Under the pieces are notes generated by a model. The model worked only from the letters and a program-made list of their open reading frames with translations, made no database searches and was not told where the DNA came from. A DNA stretch of 64,000 bases from Chersky-840 sp050011815 (GTDB lineage: Bacteria; Actinomycetota; Acidimicrobiia; Acidimicrobiales; UBA8190), in assembly GCA_050011815.1 (NCBI GenBank), contig JBEKIJ010000008.1, forward strand, positions 45,292 to 109,291, written 5' to 3'. Positions 15,962 through 24,128 of this stretch are shown here, piece after piece (position 1 is the stretch's first letter; the number at the start of each line of letters is the position of its first letter). The position numbers were made by a program, and so were the translations under genes.

Positions 15962-17482
15962 TTACCGGAGCTCGGCTCGGCCCCCGGCCCCCAGGCGCGC
16001 CTTGCGGCCGCACCCTTCCTCCGCCATCAGGCTCCGCATGTCGTCGCCATCGGAGATGTTCCCCCACGTCCGGTGCTCGTCCGGGGTGAGCAGGGCCACG
16101 ATGGCGAGCTCGGGCTCCCCCTCGCGGTCGTGCACCACGGTGTAGGACTCGATGGTGGCGTCACCCTCGAAATCCGCGGCCGGGGTGCGTTGGGGCCCGG
16201 CGTCCACGGCGTCCTGAGGACTCTCGTGACGGAACCCCGAGGCGGGCGGCGTGGTCGACCACACGCCGACGGCGTGTTTGGTGCAGTACCACCCCAGTCC
16301 CGTCACGAGGCCGAGAGAACCCGGATCAGCGCGCAGACGCTCGGCCATCGCCGCGATGGAATGGCTCACATAGTTGTTCCCCGGACCGCCGGCGAACCCG
16401 AGCCCACCGGTGACGGTGAGAGAACGGCCCGGATCGTCGAGGGCGAGCCCCAGCTCGCGCGCGGCGATCTGCACGGCGCACGGGAAGCACGAGTACAGGT
16501 CGACGTGCGCGATGTCGTCGATCCCGACGCCGGCGAGTGACAGGGCCCCCTTGCCGGCGGCCGCGATGGCGGGCGACGACCGCAGGTCTTGGCGGTGCGA
16601 GAGGAACCAGTGGTCGTGCGCGTCGGCTCCTGCCACGGGAAAGACCCAGCGGTCTTCGGCCACCCCCGCCCGGCGCGCCGCGTCGACCGAGCACAGGATC
16701 AGCGCCGCGCCCTGGTCGACGCGATCGTTGGCGTTCATCAGCTTGGGGTAGGGGAACGACACCATGCGGTTGGAGATCGTGACGGTCCGGATCTCCTCGG
16801 GGGTCCGAGGTTGGCGCGACCAGGCATAGGGATTGGTCGCCGCCACCGACGAGAAGCGTGCCCAGAGTTCCGAGACGGCCCGCTGGTGCTCTTCGATCGT
16901 CCGCCCCGATTCGGCGCGCAGCGCATTCTCGAACAGCGGAAAGACGCGCAGCGGTCGGTCGAGTCCCCGGGCTGCTTCGATCTCGGTGACCGGGACACGG
17001 TCGGTGCCCAGCATGACCGGGGGTGCCGTGTCGTCGGGCTGCGTCGTCCACGCCAGGGTCGGGCGTTGCGGGTCGCGCCGGGCGGCCAGGCGGGTGTAGG
17101 TGCACTCGGCCCCGGTGATGAGCGCGACCTCGAGCTCTCCCGCCGCGATCAGAAGCGCCGTCTGGTTGACGACGGTCTGGGGGTTGTTCCCCCCGATGGC
17201 GGTGAGCGCCAGCTCGTGCGGCGCGATCCCGAGGCGCTGCGCCACGAGCAGGCCCGGATTGGCGTAGCGCCAGCTCAAGGGGACCATCACCCGGAGGGAC
17301 TGGGTTCGGTCCAAAAGGGCCCGGCCGATCCCCCCGGGGCCACAGTCCTCGGCCGCCGCGCGCAGTGCCCTCGCCATGAGCTCGACCGGTTCGGCCCGCT
17401 CGGTGATCGCCACCTCGGGGTCTCGGCGCTCGGTGACCTGACCCACCCCCACCAGCACCGGCGTGTGAGGGTCGAGGGCCAC
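15962..17482 (-). CDS. Thiolase-like acetyl-CoA acetyltransferase family protein
   Basis: A 506-residue protein of the thiolase superfamily, close to the acetyl-CoA acetyltransferase/lipid-transfer group common in mycobacteria. TPVLVGVGQVTER is the N-terminal start of this group, and YSCFPCAVQIAARELGL and GGLGFAGGPGNNYVSHSIAAM correspond to the C-terminal catalytic-loop regions, the latter holding the conserved His-type loop. Where classical thiolases carry the nucleophile Cys, this protein has GGNNPQTVVNQ, so condensation chemistry is doubtful. The GTG at 17482 has a TACGCT box 8 bases upstream. It is convergent with the epoxide-hydrolase-like gene and divergent from glyA. Confidence 0.8.
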   Translation of the reverse strand: MALDPHTPVLVGVGQVTERRDPEVAITERAEPVELMARALRAAAEDCGPGGIGRALLDRTQSLRVMVPLSWRYANPGLLVAQRLGIAPHELALTAIGGNNPQTVVNQTALLIAAGELEVALITGAECTYTRLAARRDPQRPTLAWTTQPDDTAPPVMLGTDRVPVTEIEAARGLDRPLRVFPLFENALRAESGRTIEEHQRAVSELWARFSSVAATNPYAWSRQPRTPEEIRTVTISNRMVSFPYPKLMNANDRVDQGAALILCSVDAARRAGVAEDRWVFPVAGADAHDHWFLSHRQDLRSSPAIAAAGKGALSLAGVGIDDIAHVDLYSCFPCAVQIAARELGLALDDPGRSLTVTGGLGFAGGPGNNYVSHSIAAMAERLRADPGSLGLVTGLGWYCTKHAVGVWSTTPPASGFRHESPQDAVDAGPQRTPAADFEGDATIESYTVVHDREGEPELAIVALLTPDEHRTWGNISDGDDMRSLMAEEGCGRKARLGAGGRAELR

Positions 17483-17490
17483 GGGGGCCG

Positions 17491-17496
17491 AGCGTA
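17491..17496 (-). promoter_or_regulatory. TANNNT -10 box for the thiolase-like gene
   Basis: On the minus strand TACGCT ends 8 bases before the GTG at 17482, consistent with a leaderless transcript and with this start. Confidence 0.4.
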
Positions 17497-17553
17497 GCTT
17501 TCGGGGTCGGGGGAGCCCCCAGGCCGGCGCGGGGCCCTCGGTATGCTTCGGCG

Positions 17554-17706
17554 ATGCGTATCGCGGTCGGTTTCGGCCACGTCGGCCACCCCCCGAACGA
17601 GCTCCCCGGAGGTGCCCGGCCGAGCCGGGGCACGAATTCGTCGATCCCGCCACGTCTGCCGAGGACGAGGTCGAACGCGACGCAGTGCGAGAGAGGACCG
17701 AGATGA
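17554..17706 (+). pseudogene. Frameshifted relic resembling the N-terminus of RpiB
   Basis: An ATG at 17554 opens with MRIAVGFGHVGHPPNEL, which lines up with the ribose-5-phosphate isomerase B start MRIAxGSDHAGFxxKEH. After residue 25 the similarity moves to the other frame at 17628 (GHEFVD, then PATSAEDEVERDAV), matching RpiB GHEVVD and what follows at exactly the co-linear position, so a single -1 frameshift restores about 45 aligned codons. No further RpiB sequence follows: glyA starts at 17703. Read without the shift it is a 50-codon ORF ending in an ATGA overlap with glyA. In many actinobacteria rpiB lies just before glyA, which supports a decayed rpiB. No clear ribosome binding site precedes the ATG. 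Confidence 0.6.
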
Positions 17707-19052
17707 CCGATGCACGTGACGGCGCCGGCCGGGCGTCGTCCCCCTTCGACGAATGGCTCGCCGACGATCCCGAGGTCATGGCGCTGTTGGGTGATGAGAT
17801 CGACCGCCAGTCCACGACGCTGCAGCTGATCGCCTCGGAGAACTTCACCTCGACCGCGGTCTTGGCCGCCTCGGGATCGGTGCTCACCAACAAGTACTCC
17901 GAGGGATATCCCGGTCGCCGGTACTACGGCGGGAACCGGGTCATCGACGAGGTGGAGAACCTCGCTCGCGACCGGGCCAAGGCGCTGTTCGGGGCGGAGC
18001 ACGCCAACGTCCAGCCCCATGCCGGGGCCACCGCCAACCTGGCGGTGTACCAGGCCCTGCTCGAGCCCGGGGACACCGTCCTGGCCATGAGCCTGGACCA
18101 CGGGGGTCACCTCACCCACGGCTCGCCGGCGAGCATCACGAGCAAGATCTGGCACTTCGTCGCCTATGGGGTGACGCCGGCCTCGGGTGACCCTTCGGCG
18201 CCGGGTGAGACGATCGACTTCGACGAGGTCGCCGAGGTCGCCAAACGTGAACGCCCCAAGCTCATCGTCGCCGGTGCCACGGCCTATCCCCGGCTCATCG
18301 ACGCCCAGCCGTTCCGGGAGATCGCCGATGCCGTGGGGGCCCTCTTGATGTTCGACATCGCCCATCCGGCCGGACTGGTGGCCGGCGGCGTCCACCCGAA
18401 CCCCGTCGGCGTGGCGGACGTGGTGACGCTCACCACGCACAAGACCCTGCGGGGGCCACGGGGTGGGGCGATCCTCTGCGATCAAGGCTTCGCCAAGGCC
18501 ATCGACTCGGCTGTCTTTCCCGGCCTCCAAGGTGGTCCGCTCGAGCACGTCATCGCGGCCAAAGCGGTGGCCTTCCGAGAAGCGTCGCTGCCGTCGTTCC
18601 GCGACTACGCCAGCAAGGTGGTCGCCAACGCGCGCGCCCTGGCCCTGGCCCTGGCGGCGGAGGGGTTCCGGCTCGTCTCGGGAGGGACCGACAACCATCT
18701 CATCCTGATCGACCTCCGCCCCTTCGACGCCGAGCTCACCGGCAAGGAGGCGCAAGAGGTCCTCGACCGGGCCGGGATCACCCTGAACCGCAACACCATC
18801 CCCGACGATCCCCGCTCGCCCTTTGTGACCTCGGGGCTGCGGCTCGGGAGTGCCGCCCAGACGACGGCGGGCATGGGGCCCCAGGAGATGGCCCGCATCG
18901 GGGCGTTGATCGGCCGCGCCCTGCGCCAGCGCGCCGACGAGTCGGTGTTGCGGGAGGTGCGCGGCGAGGTGCTCGAGCTGTGCGATGGGTTCCCTCCCTA
19001 CCCGCAGCTCGTCAGGAGGCCCGCGTTGGGCAGTCCGACCGGAGGCCGCTGA
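17703..19052 (+). CDS. glyA: Serine hydroxymethyltransferase
   Basis: A PLP enzyme that interconverts serine and glycine and loads one-carbon units on tetrahydrofolate. The 449-residue protein has LIASENF, NKYSEGYPGRRYYGG, and the Schiff-base Lys247 in TTHKTLRGPRGG. The ATG at 17703 follows GAGAGGACCGAG and overlaps the preceding relic ORF as ATGA. Reading farther upstream in frame gives sequence resembling RpiB, not SHMT, so the start here is secure. It is followed after 4 bases by wecA. Confidence 0.96.
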   Translation: MTDARDGAGRASSPFDEWLADDPEVMALLGDEIDRQSTTLQLIASENFTSTAVLAASGSVLTNKYSEGYPGRRYYGGNRVIDEVENLARDRAKALFGAEHANVQPHAGATANLAVYQALLEPGDTVLAMSLDHGGHLTHGSPASITSKIWHFVAYGVTPASGDPSAPGETIDFDEVAEVAKRERPKLIVAGATAYPRLIDAQPFREIADAVGALLMFDIAHPAGLVAGGVHPNPVGVADVVTLTTHKTLRGPRGGAILCDQGFAKAIDSAVFPGLQGGPLEHVIAAKAVAFREASLPSFRDYASKVVANARALALALAAEGFRLVSGGTDNHLILIDLRPFDAELTGKEAQEVLDRAGITLNRNTIPDDPRSPFVTSGLRLGSAAQTTAGMGPQEMARIGALIGRALRQRADESVLREVRGEVLELCDGFPPYPQLVRRPALGSPTGGR

Positions 19053-19056
19053 GGTC

Positions 19057-20379
19057 GTGCCACCTCTCGGGGCATACCTGGTGGTGGCGGCGGTGGCGGC
19101 GGTGGGCACGTTCGTGGCGATGTTCCCGATCCGCTACCTGGCCACCCGCCTCCATTTCGTGGTGGAGCCCGACGAGCTTCGTGTCCATGCCCGGGTGACC
19201 CCCTACGGGGGTGGCATCGCCATGTTCCTGGCATTCCTGGTGGCGATCCTGGTGGCGTCCCAGCTGGGACAGCTGCACGGGCTCTTCGCGGGGTCCTCCG
19301 AACCGCTCGGCCTGGTGCTCGGCGCCGCAGTCATCTTCGGCGTGGGGTTCATCGACGACCTCAGGGAGATGTCGGCGCCCGCCAAGATGGCCGGGCAGGT
19401 CCTCGCCGCGATGATCCTCGTCTTCCTGGGCGTGACCATGTTCCAGTTCAAGATCCCCTTCGTGGGCTTCTACGTGCTCTCGCCCGACGTGACGCCGCTT
19501 CTGACCGCGTTGTGGGTCATCGTGATCACCAACGCCGTGAACCTCATCGACGGGCTCGACGGGCTCGCCACCGGCATCGTGGCCATCGCGTCGGGGGCCC
19601 TCGCCATCTACGGCCTGCGCCTCATCTTCTTGGGGGAGCTCCCCGCCGACAATCTGGGACCGTTGGTGGCGGTGGTGGCCTTCGGGGTGTGCATGGGCTT
19701 CTTGCCCCACAACCTGCATCCCGCCCGAGCGTTCATGGGCGATGCCGGCGCCTTATTCCTCGGCCTCCTCCTGGCGGCGTCGACGATGCTGATCGGGGGG
19801 CGGACCCCTGACATCAGCGGCCAGACCTACTTCTTCTATGCACCGCTGTTCATCCCGGTGTTCATCCTGGGCGTGCCCATCGCCGACATGGCCTTTGCCT
19901 TCATCCGACGTACCGCCAAGGGCACCGGGTTCCACACCCGGGACATGAACCACGTCCATCACCGTCTCTTGCGCCTCGGCCACGGCCCTCGCCGCACGGT
20001 CGCCATCTTGTGGGCCTGGACGGCGGTGCTCTCCGCCTTCTTGCTGTATCCCCTCTTCGACAAGAAGGGCAACGCCGTCATCCCCTTCGGAGTCATCGTC
20101 CTCGGGCTTGCGCTGTACACGCTGTTCCATCCGGGCCTGCGCAAGGACACGGCCAACGGCAACGGCGCGGAGAAGACCAAGGCCCCCGCCGGGCACGGCG
20201 TCACATCCGAGGCCTCCCGAACCGGCGCTCCGTTGGAGGGATTGGCGGTCGGGGGAGTCCAGGAAAACGGCGAAATCGGGGAGAAAGCCGGCAACGGGAT
20301 CAGGGCCGGCGGGGGCGATGTGCCCCGCACCGTGACTCCGGTCACCCACGTCGCTTCCCGAGTCAAGGACCTCCCCTAG
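19057..20379 (+). CDS. wecA: Undecaprenyl-phosphate GlcNAc-1-phosphate transferase (WecA/MraY family)
   Basis: A polytopic membrane enzyme that attaches a sugar-1-phosphate to a polyprenyl phosphate carrier, the first step in making arabinogalactan-linker or other wall polymers in actinobacteria. The 440-residue protein has about 10-11 hydrophobic segments. Family motifs are the DD pair in GFIDDLREM, NLIDGLDGLATG, FMGDAGALFLG and the cytosolic HHRLLRLG loop. The last 75 residues are a hydrophilic Asn/Gly/Lys-rich tail not typical of the family. The GTG at 19057 is chosen because upstream codons overlap glyA. The glyA-wecA-atp order is conserved in actinobacteria. Confidence 0.9.
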   Translation: MPPLGAYLVVAAVAAVGTFVAMFPIRYLATRLHFVVEPDELRVHARVTPYGGGIAMFLAFLVAILVASQLGQLHGLFAGSSEPLGLVLGAAVIFGVGFIDDLREMSAPAKMAGQVLAAMILVFLGVTMFQFKIPFVGFYVLSPDVTPLLTALWVIVITNAVNLIDGLDGLATGIVAIASGALAIYGLRLIFLGELPADNLGPLVAVVAFGVCMGFLPHNLHPARAFMGDAGALFLGLLLAASTMLIGGRTPDISGQTYFFYAPLFIPVFILGVPIADMAFAFIRRTAKGTGFHTRDMNHVHHRLLRLGHGPRRTVAILWAWTAVLSAFLLYPLFDKKGNAVIPFGVIVLGLALYTLFHPGLRKDTANGNGAEKTKAPAGHGVTSEASRTGAPLEGLAVGGVQENGEIGEKAGNGIRAGGGDVPRTVTPVTHVASRVKDLP

Positions 20380-20613
20380 GGCCGAGATCTCTTTGCAGGG
20401 CGCAAATAGTGGCTGGCTCAGGCCCGTTTTGCCGCGCTCGGGGGGTGGATGCGAAGATTGTGGTGTGCGCTTCCCGCTCCCAGTCGGCTCCGATGAACGG
20501 ACCCGGGCCATGGTTGCAGTCGGTGCAAGCGCCGGGCACACCGAGTGACCTCGGGCCAGCCCAGGCAATGCACGGCACCTGCCCTCTGAGCGACGCGCGC
20601 CAAGCGAGAGGAC

Positions 20614-20817
20614 GTGGAGGAGAAGCCCCCGCCGAGGGTCTTCGATCTCATGACCATCGGCTTGGCATCGGCGTTGATGATCGGCATCGCGCTGGGCGTC
20701 GGCCTGGCCATCGACGCCTGGCTGCACACGAGCCCCATCGGCACGCTGATCGGGCTGGCCGTCGGGATCACCTCGGCCGTCGGCGCCACGGTGCACCAGA
20801 TCCGCAAGCTCCTGTAG
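20614..20817 (+). CDS. Small AtpI/AtpZ-type membrane protein
   Basis: A 67-residue protein with two hydrophobic segments (about residues 14-33 and 40-57) separated by a short loop, matching AtpZ-like proteins found at the head of ATP synthase operons, where they are proposed to help c-ring assembly or magnesium uptake. The GTG start follows GCGAGAGGAC. The 234 bases between wecA and this gene hold no ORF of note and probably the atp promoter, which I could not place with confidence. Confidence 0.7.
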   Translation: MEEKPPPRVFDLMTIGLASALMIGIALGVGLAIDAWLHTSPIGTLIGLAVGITSAVGATVHQIRKLL

Positions 20818-20872
20818 TCGAGGGCCGCGTCGCACCGGGGTGGGCGCGCCCCGGTCGGGTAGGCATGCCGTG

Positions 20873-21322
20873 ATGGTCAACCTCTTCTCGAGCTTCTCGG
20901 TCCCCCAGATCTCGACGGTCGCCCGGCGCACGGCCCTGGTCTCGATGGGAGTAGGGGCGGGCGCGCTCGCCATCGGTGTCGTCGCCGGGTACCCGCTCGT
21001 CGGTCTCGGGATCTGCCTGGGTTTGGCCATGGCGCTGGTCAACTTCCGTCTCATCTCGCGCGCCACGGTCAAGGCGGCGGGATCCGCAGACGAGAACAAG
21101 CGGAGGCCGTTGGTGTTCAACACGCTCGGTCGGCTCGGGGTGATCAGCGTCATCGCCTTGGGCATCACCTTCTTCGTCGAGCAGCTCGGCTTCGGGACGC
21201 TGATCGGCCTGGCCGTCTTCCAGTTCTCGTTGCTCGCCAACGTGGTCGTCTCGATGCTTCGCAACCCCCTCATGGGCGACTCGACCATGGGAACGCCCTT
21301 CGTGGACAACGAGGACGGATGA
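20873..21322 (+). CDS. atpI: AtpI-like ATP synthase operon membrane protein
   Basis: A 149-residue protein with four hydrophobic stretches (TALVSMGVGAGALAIGVVAG, LVGLGICLGLAMALVNF, LGVISVIALGITFF, LIGLAVFQFSLLANVVV), the layout of AtpI, which assists assembly of the c-ring. It lies between the small AtpZ-like gene and atpB and overlaps atpB as ATGA. The ATG at 20873 is chosen over an in-frame codon 33 bases upstream because MVNLFSSF leads directly into the first helix. Confidence 0.75.
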   Translation: MVNLFSSFSVPQISTVARRTALVSMGVGAGALAIGVVAGYPLVGLGICLGLAMALVNFRLISRATVKAAGSADENKRRPLVFNTLGRLGVISVIALGITFFVEQLGFGTLIGLAVFQFSLLANVVVSMLRNPLMGDSTMGTPFVDNEDG

Positions 21323-22077
21323 CCGGCGTCATCCACCTCCTGGCGTCCGACATCAACGTCGGCACGCACGTCCAGCGCGACGGCCTCGACCTGGACACGA
21401 TCTGGTCGACGGTCGTCGCCATGATCATCGTCATCGCCATGGGTCTCTACCTGCGGGCGAAGGCGACCAGCGGGGTACCGGGGAAACTGCAGCTCACCTG
21501 GGAGATGGGGGTCGATGCGGTCCGGACCCAGGTGGAAGGCACCATCGGCCCCCGGGGGGCGGCCGTGGTGCCCCTGGCGGTCACACTCTTCGTCTTCATC
21601 CTCGTCGCCAACTGGTTCTCGGTCCTGGGCATCGGATCGGAGATCGAGTGGATCGCGCCTCCGACCAGCGACATCAACGTCACTCTCGCCCTGGCGCTGA
21701 TCGTGATCATCCCGGTGCACATCGCCTCGATCCGGGCTCGGGGGGTCGTCGGCTACGTCCGGCACTACGTGAGCCAGCCCTTTCCCAAGGCGTTGTTCCC
21801 GGTCAACATCTTCATCAACGGGGTCGAAGAGATCGCCAAGCCGTTGACCCTGGCCCTTCGACTCTTCGGCAACCTCCTGTCGGGCGGGCTCATGCTCGCC
21901 CTCATCGCGGCCCTCGGGGTCTGGTCGATCTCGCACGTCCCGATCGGTGACGTCGCCACCATCATCCTCAACCCGGTGTGGAAGGTCTTCGACCTCTTCA
22001 TCGGGGCCATCCAGGCCTTCATCTTCGCTCTGCTCACGATCCTCTATTTCGACAGCGCCATGAGCGAGGCGCACTAA
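21319..22077 (+). CDS. atpB: ATP synthase F0 subunit a
   Basis: The membrane stator subunit that forms the two proton half-channels. The essential arginine is Arg181 in LALRLFGNLLSGG, and the C-terminal helix IGAIQAFIFALLTILYF is canonical. The 252-residue length is normal. It overlaps the AtpI-like gene by 4 bases and begins the structural part of the atp operon. Confidence 0.96.
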   Translation: MTGVIHLLASDINVGTHVQRDGLDLDTIWSTVVAMIIVIAMGLYLRAKATSGVPGKLQLTWEMGVDAVRTQVEGTIGPRGAAVVPLAVTLFVFILVANWFSVLGIGSEIEWIAPPTSDINVTLALALIVIIPVHIASIRARGVVGYVRHYVSQPFPKALFPVNIFINGVEEIAKPLTLALRLFGNLLSGGLMLALIAALGVWSISHVPIGDVATIILNPVWKVFDLFIGAIQAFIFALLTILYFDSAMSEAH

Positions 22078-22167
22078 AGGGGACGACTCCAGGCGCATTT
22101 CCCGGACAACGGCCTCTCGGCCATACACAAGATCTCGCGACAACACACACCAAAAGGAGCATCACCA

Positions 22168-22440
22168 ATGTCAGATCCAGGGCTCGACCACGCGATCAGC
22201 CTCGCCGGTGCCATGGTCGGCGGTGGCCTGCTGATGGGCGGCGGAGCCGTCGGCGCCGCTATCGGCGACGGACTCGCCGGTAGCCAGACCATTGCCGGCG
22301 TAGCCCGGCAACCCGAGGCACAGGGTCGGCTGTTCACGATCATGTTCCTCACGGTCGGTCTCGTCGAGGCCATGTACTTCATCAACCTGGCCTTCACCGC
22401 CCTCTTCGTCTTCTCGCTCTACAAGAAGGGTGGTCCCTGA
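22168..22440 (+). CDS. atpE: ATP synthase F0 subunit c
   Basis: A 90-residue hairpin of two helices that forms the rotor ring. The ion-binding acid is Glu67 in VGLVEAMYF, the cytoplasmic loop is RQPE (47-50), and helix 1 has the Gly-rich packing GGGLLMGGGAVGAAIGDG. The residues around Glu67 do not show the extra Ser/Thr/Gln ligands of sodium-driven rings, so proton coupling is likely. AAAAGGAG precedes the ATG, a strong site that fits the high copy number of subunit c. Confidence 0.97.
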   Translation: MSDPGLDHAISLAGAMVGGGLLMGGGAVGAAIGDGLAGSQTIAGVARQPEAQGRLFTIMFLTVGLVEAMYFINLAFTALFVFSLYKKGGP

Positions 22441-22596
22441 TCACGCAGCAGCGCTCGTGTGCTCCGGGCCCGTTGACGCGGGTACGGGGCGACTGGTGTG
22501 CCGGGGCCGGCATGCCGACGTGCTCGATCGCCGAGGGCGTCGCGCTCTGTGTCGGCGCCCGACTTCCAACCCAATTCCGAACAGAGGCAGAACGAC

Positions 22597-23127
22597 ATGA
22601 TGGCGAGTAGCAACTTCCTGGTTCCCAACGCGACCCTCATCGTGGAGGTCGTCGCCTTCCTCATCGTCCTGGGCGTGATCGGGAAGTACGTGCTGCCCGT
22701 GCTCAACAAGACGCTCGGGGACCGCCAGGAGCTGATCCGTTCGTCGCTCGAAGCGGCCGAGACGGCGCGCGTCGAGGCTGCCGAGGCGAGCCACCAGCGC
22801 CAGGAGACCATCGACGCGGCCCGCCGGCAGGCGCAGGAGATCGTAGCGGCGGCCAACAAGGCGGCGGAGCGCATCAAGGCCCAGTCCGAGGAGCGGGGAC
22901 GACTCGAATACGAACGGCTGGTGGCCAGGGCGGAGGCCGAGATCGCCGGGTCGCGCCAGCGAGCGGTGGACGAGGTCAGCACCAAGGTCGGCGCGCTCGT
23001 GATCTCGGTGGCTCGTCAGGTCATCGGTCGAGAGATCGACGAGTCCACCCACCGGTCGTTGATCGACGAGGCGGTCACCGCCTTGCGGGCGTCGGTGGGC
23101 ACCTCGGTGGGCGGCTCCGACAGCTGA
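22597..23127 (+). CDS. atpF: ATP synthase F0 subunit b
   Basis: A 176-residue peripheral stalk protein: one N-terminal membrane helix (about residues 11-30, TLIVEVVAFLIVLGVIGKY), then a long charged coiled coil (LEAAETARVEAAEASHQRQ). It follows atpE after 156 bases, an unusually long gap for this operon with no gene in it. The start is one of two adjacent ATG codons, preceded by AGAGGCAG. No second b-type gene is seen in the operon. Confidence 0.94.
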   Translation: MMASSNFLVPNATLIVEVVAFLIVLGVIGKYVLPVLNKTLGDRQELIRSSLEAAETARVEAAEASHQRQETIDAARRQAQEIVAAANKAAERIKAQSEERGRLEYERLVARAEAEIAGSRQRAVDEVSTKVGALVISVARQVIGREIDESTHRSLIDEAVTALRASVGTSVGGSDS

Positions 23128-23207
23128 CCGTCGGGCCCCATGACGCCTTCCACGACACCGCCGAACCAGGCTGAGCGACAAAGACGACAAAGAGGAGAGA
23201 GCAGAGC

Positions 23208-24128
23208 GTGAAGTTTTCGCTGCGGGGCTACACGACGGCACTTCTGACCGACGTGGCCAGGGACCCGCTCGGCGCGCAGATCGCCGAGGACGTGAACGCC
23301 ATCGCCCATCTCGTGTCCCGGACCAACGAGCTGGCGGTCGTGCTCACCGACTTCGCCGTGCCCACCTCCGCCCGCAAGGCGGTGCTCCAGGATCTGCTGG
23401 CCACGCGGGTCCATCCTCTGGCCCTGAAGATCGTGCTGCGGGCCGTCGACACCGGGCGCGTCGAGGAGCTTCCCACGGTGATCCACGAGCTCTACGAACT
23501 GGCCCGCCACATGCACGACCTCCCCCCCGAGGAGCTGAGGGCGGAAGAGCCGATCGTGAGTCGGACGGCGTGGCGCGAATACGTGGCGGGATACGCCGAT
23601 GCCGTCTTCGAAGACGTCCCCGAGACCTCCGACCTCGAAGAGATCGAGGACGAGCTGTTCCGGTTCGCCCGCGTGGTCGAGTCGACCAACGCGCTGCGCA
23701 GCGTGCTCGCCGACACGACCGTGGCCATCGAGAGCCGGGAGCAGATCCTCGACGACCTCCTCCGGGACAAGGTTCGGCCCGCCACCCTCCGACTCGTCAA
23801 GGTCACGATCCAGGGACGGGTCCGCGACCTCGCCGCCTCACTGGACTGGCTCGCCGAGCATGCGGCCCGGGCCCGGGGCTGGCGGGTGGCGCGGGTCTAT
23901 ACGGGGCTCCCCATCGACGCCGACGAGCACCGCATCCTGTCCGAAGCCCTGGAACGCCTCACCAGCCAACCGGTGGAGCTGCAGATCCTGGCTGCACCCG
24001 AGATTCTGGGCGGCGCCGTGATCCAAATCGGCGATCTTCTCGTCGACTCCAGCGCAGAGCGCCGTCTCGAACAACTGGAAGAAAACCTCCTCAAGCACGA
24101 GGGGGCTACCCGAGGAGCACACACCTGA
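23208..24128 (+). CDS. atpH: ATP synthase subunit delta with duplicated N-terminal domain
   Basis: The F1 delta (OSCP-like) subunit that ties the peripheral stalk to the top of the alpha3beta3 head. At 306 residues it is far longer than the usual 175-185. Residues 7-104 and 127-220 align with each other along their length (GY..A...DV, V..TN.L..VL.D, L.DLL...V.P..L, GRV..L), so the six-helix N-terminal domain is present twice. The C-terminal part (GGAVIQIGDLLVDSSAERRLEQLEENL) is ordinary and single. As I recall, the fused b-delta protein of mycobacteria is also extended in its delta part; here delta is not fused to b. Confidence 0.92.
   Translation: MKFSLRGYTTALLTDVARDPLGAQIAEDVNAIAHLVSRTNELAVVLTDFAVPTSARKAVLQDLLATRVHPLALKIVLRAVDTGRVEELPTVIHELYELARHMHDLPPEELRAEEPIVSRTAWREYVAGYADAVFEDVPETSDLEEIEDELFRFARVVESTNALRSVLADTTVAIESREQILDDLLRDKVRPATLRLVKVTIQGRVRDLAASLDWLAEHAARARGWRVARVYTGLPIDADEHRILSEALERLTSQPVELQILAAPEILGGAVIQIGDLLVDSSAERRLEQLEENLLKHEGATRGAHT

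Noticed and set aside
16326..22146. Very long minus-strand frames opposite glyA, wecA and the atp genes
   Set aside because: The opposite strand carries clear conserved enzymes; the minus frames show only repetitive His/Asp/Gly/Arg sequence. Only the thiolase frame (15962-17482) is real.
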